Shown: positions 5,506 to 6,984 of the stretch, in pieces
How positions within the stretch are numbered: the first letter of the stretch is position 1
How the letters are laid out: every line of letters begins with the position of its first letter
DNA from: an uncultured Bacteroidales bacterium
GTDB taxonomy: Bacteria; Bacteroidota; Bacteroidia; Bacteroidales; UBA932
Direction of reading: 5' to 3'
Length of the DNA stretch: 6,984 bases
Assembly (NCBI GenBank): GCA_937906795.1
Contig: CALCUQ010000134.1
Span: 1 to 6,984, forward strand
Position numbers and translations under genes: made by a program
The notes under the pieces: model-generated
Told to the model about the DNA's origin: nothing
The model's database searches: none
What the model saw: only the letters and a program-made list of their open reading frames with translations

Positions 5506-6919
5506 AGGTATTTCAGAGGCAGATTTTAACCAGCAATTAAACAATTTTGTTACTGGTTTCCCTTATTTGAATATTGTTAATGCCGCTACACCAGCAAAAG
5601 GAATTAAAGTTTTGGATGGCTCTGCACAAGAGAAAATGCAAGAGATTTCCAATAATTACAAAGGAACAGTTTGCAAATTCGTACCTGCGTCGGGAGCAGC
5701 AACCAGAATGTTCAAAGATTTATTTGAGGCTGCAGACAAACTTAAAGCAGGGGAGAAGTTGGCAGAGGGTTCTGCTGCAGATAAATTTGTAAAAAACATC
5801 TCTCTTTTCCCATTTTTTGATGCTCAAGGTATTCTTAATTTTACATTATACCCTAAAGCACTTAATTATGGCTCTATGCCTAAAGGTTTGATTCAGTTCC
5901 ATAAATATGAGAATGAGAACAGAACACCATTTGAGGAGCATCTTGTAGAGGGTGCAAAATATGCTATGGATTCTAATGGCAATGTTAAAATGGTTGTTAC
6001 TGTATCTGTTGAGCACCAAAAAGGTTTTGAGGAACTGTTGGAGTCTGTGAGAGCTAAGTATGAGGAAAGATTTGGTTGTAAATATAATGTTGAGTTTACC
6101 AATCAGATGCCTTCTACAGATATAGTTGCAGTTGACACAGAGAACAAACCTTTTGTTAAGGATGATTCTACTATACTTTTCCGTCCTGGTGGACATGGTG
6201 CTCTTTTGCAGAACTTGAACAATATTGATTCTGATATTTTGGTTATCAAGAACATTGACAATGTTGTTAAAGAGTCACTTTTGGATGAGACTATCAAATG
6301 GAAAAAAATCCTTATTGGAAGAACCATTGAACTTCAAGGCAAAATTTTTGATTATTTGAACAAACTTGATCAAGGCAATATTTCTGATGAACTTATAGCT
6401 GAGATCAAAACCTTTATGGATAATGAGTTTGCTGTTGAGTTCCCTCAATTGGACAAGGAAAGTACAATAGCTCTATTGAAAGCAAAACTTGATCGTCCTA
6501 TTAGAGTTTGTGGTATGGTTAAGAACGAGGGTGAACCTGGTGGCGGTCCTTATATCATTAAAGAGAATGATGGTACTACATCACTTCAAATCCTAGAGGC
6601 AGCTCAAATAGACAAAAATAATCCTGCTGCCATGCAGGCCATGAAGGGTGCAACTCACTTTAATCCGGTTGATCTTGTATGTGCTGTCAAGAACTATAAA
6701 GGTGAGAAGTTTGATTTGACAAAATATCTTGATCCTTCAACAGGTTTCATTTCTGAGAAGAGTTTCCAAGGCAAGACACTAAAAGCTCAGGAATTGCCAG
6801 GTCTATGGAATGGTTCTATGAGTGACTGGAATACTCAATTTGTTGAAACTCCTCTTATTACTTTCAATCCAGTAAAGACTGTTCTTGATTTGTTAAGAGA
6901 GCAACATTGTAATAAATAA
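5468..6919 (+). CDS. DUF4301 family protein, candidate nucleotidyltransferase-like enzyme
   Basis: This 483-residue protein belongs to DUF4301, a Bacteroidota-centred family of about 500 residues with no established function that I know of. No signal peptide or membrane segment is seen, so it is probably cytoplasmic. Several motifs look like those of UDP-sugar pyrophosphorylases with a GT-A fold. These are FVPASGAATRMFKD (71-84), resembling the NTP-binding GGxGTR loop; MPKGLIQFH (137-145), resembling the PK substrate motif; TPFEEHL (153-159); RPGGHGALLQNL (239-250), resembling the P-GHGD motif; and ILVIKNIDNV (257-266), resembling the N-x-DN metal/uridyl-site strand. A second conserved block holds RVCGMVKNEGEPGGGPYII (346-364), TSLQILEAAQID (371-382) and HFNPVDLVCAVKNY (397-410). 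The start at 5468 lies within pdxB, has a good ribosome site, and gives the expected N-terminus (LTQEQKQQILSRGISEADF). Co-expression with pdxB is likely. The enzymatic class is inference from motifs and has not been tested by any search. Confidence 0.85.
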   Translation: MLTQEQKQQILSRGISEADFNQQLNNFVTGFPYLNIVNAATPAKGIKVLDGSAQEKMQEISNNYKGTVCKFVPASGAATRMFKDLFEAADKLKAGEKLAEGSAADKFVKNISLFPFFDAQGILNFTLYPKALNYGSMPKGLIQFHKYENENRTPFEEHLVEGAKYAMDSNGNVKMVVTVSVEHQKGFEELLESVRAKYEERFGCKYNVEFTNQMPSTDIVAVDTENKPFVKDDSTILFRPGGHGALLQNLNNIDSDILVIKNIDNVVKESLLDETIKWKKILIGRTIELQGKIFDYLNKLDQGNISDELIAEIKTFMDNEFAVEFPQLDKESTIALLKAKLDRPIRVCGMVKNEGEPGGGPYIIKENDGTTSLQILEAAQIDKNNPAAMQAMKGATHFNPVDLVCAVKNYKGEKFDLTKYLDPSTGFISEKSFQGKTLKAQELPGLWNGSMSDWNTQFVETPLITFNPVKTVLDLLREQHCNK

Positions 6920-6936
6920 ATTACTTTAAAGGATAA

Positions 6937-6951
6937 GGTGCGCTAGGCACC
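6937..6951 (+). other. Short hairpin after DUF4301
   Basis: GGTGC (6937-6941) and GCACC (6947-6951) form a 5-bp, GC-rich stem with a 5-nt loop, beginning 17 bp after the DUF4301 stop. A run of six A, not T, follows on the plus strand, so alone it is not a classical terminator. It may act with the larger hairpin next to it, or be incidental. Confidence 0.35.
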
Positions 6952-6953
6952 AC

Positions 6954-6984
6954 AAAAAAGTGGCTCTCACACACATGAGAGCCA
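6954..6984. terminator. Probable bidirectional terminator, cut by the window edge
   Basis: A perfect 9-bp inverted repeat has arms TGGCTCTCA (6961-6969) and TGAGAGCCA (6976-6984) around a 6-nt loop and ends exactly at the right edge. On its left side is AAAAAAG (6954-6960), which reads as C followed by six T on the minus strand, a proper U-tract for transcription arriving from the right. If the unseen bases beyond 6984 are C and a T-run, the structure also terminates the recF-DUF721-pdxB-DUF4301 transcript. Confidence 0.7.

Noticed and set aside
5846..6196. Open frame of 116 codons on the minus strand inside the DUF4301 gene
   Set aside because: It is antisense to a well-supported protein, shows no recognisable motif, and its Ser/Ile/Leu-rich content is typical of a shadow frame.

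Overview
The window looks like chromosomal housekeeping DNA from a member of the Bacteroidota, most likely Bacteroidales. The evidence is the low GC content, the scarcity of Shine-Dalgarno sequences, promoter boxes of the TAnnTTTG type, a DUF4301 protein, the Bacteroidota-style YebC N-terminus, and a methylmalonyl-CoA epimerase/decarboxylase pair typical of propionate-forming gut anaerobes. I see no mobile element, CRISPR array, rRNA or tRNA. Species cannot be assigned from the sequence alone.

Left half, minus strand (1-2834). A divergent promoter region at 2835-2941 starts a two-gene operon. It holds a membrane-anchored TPR protein (2160-2834), then yebC (1426-2154) only 5 bp later. A strong hairpin plus U-tract at 1365-1406 ends it. 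Next, still on the minus strand, come mce (893-1303) and the 5' 287 codons of mmdA (1-862), which runs off the left edge. Mce and MmdA serve the succinate-to-propionate pathway.

Right half, plus strand (2942-6919). Four genes run in one direction with short spacers: recF (start re-assigned to 2942), a DUF721/DciA-like gene, pdxB, and a DUF4301 gene whose start lies inside the end of pdxB. RecF (recombination repair) and the DciA-like protein (candidate replicative helicase loader) form a DNA replication/repair pair. PdxB makes a pyridoxal phosphate precursor and appears translationally coupled to DUF4301. Two hairpins (6937-6951 and 6961-6984) lie after DUF4301; the second has the form of a bidirectional terminator cut by the window edge.

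The most interesting item is the DUF4301 protein. Its motifs resemble UDP-sugar pyrophosphorylase-type nucleotidyltransferases, and its ribosome binding site is embedded in the conserved Arg-Arg codons at the PdxB C-terminus. Otherwise the window is ordinary core genome.
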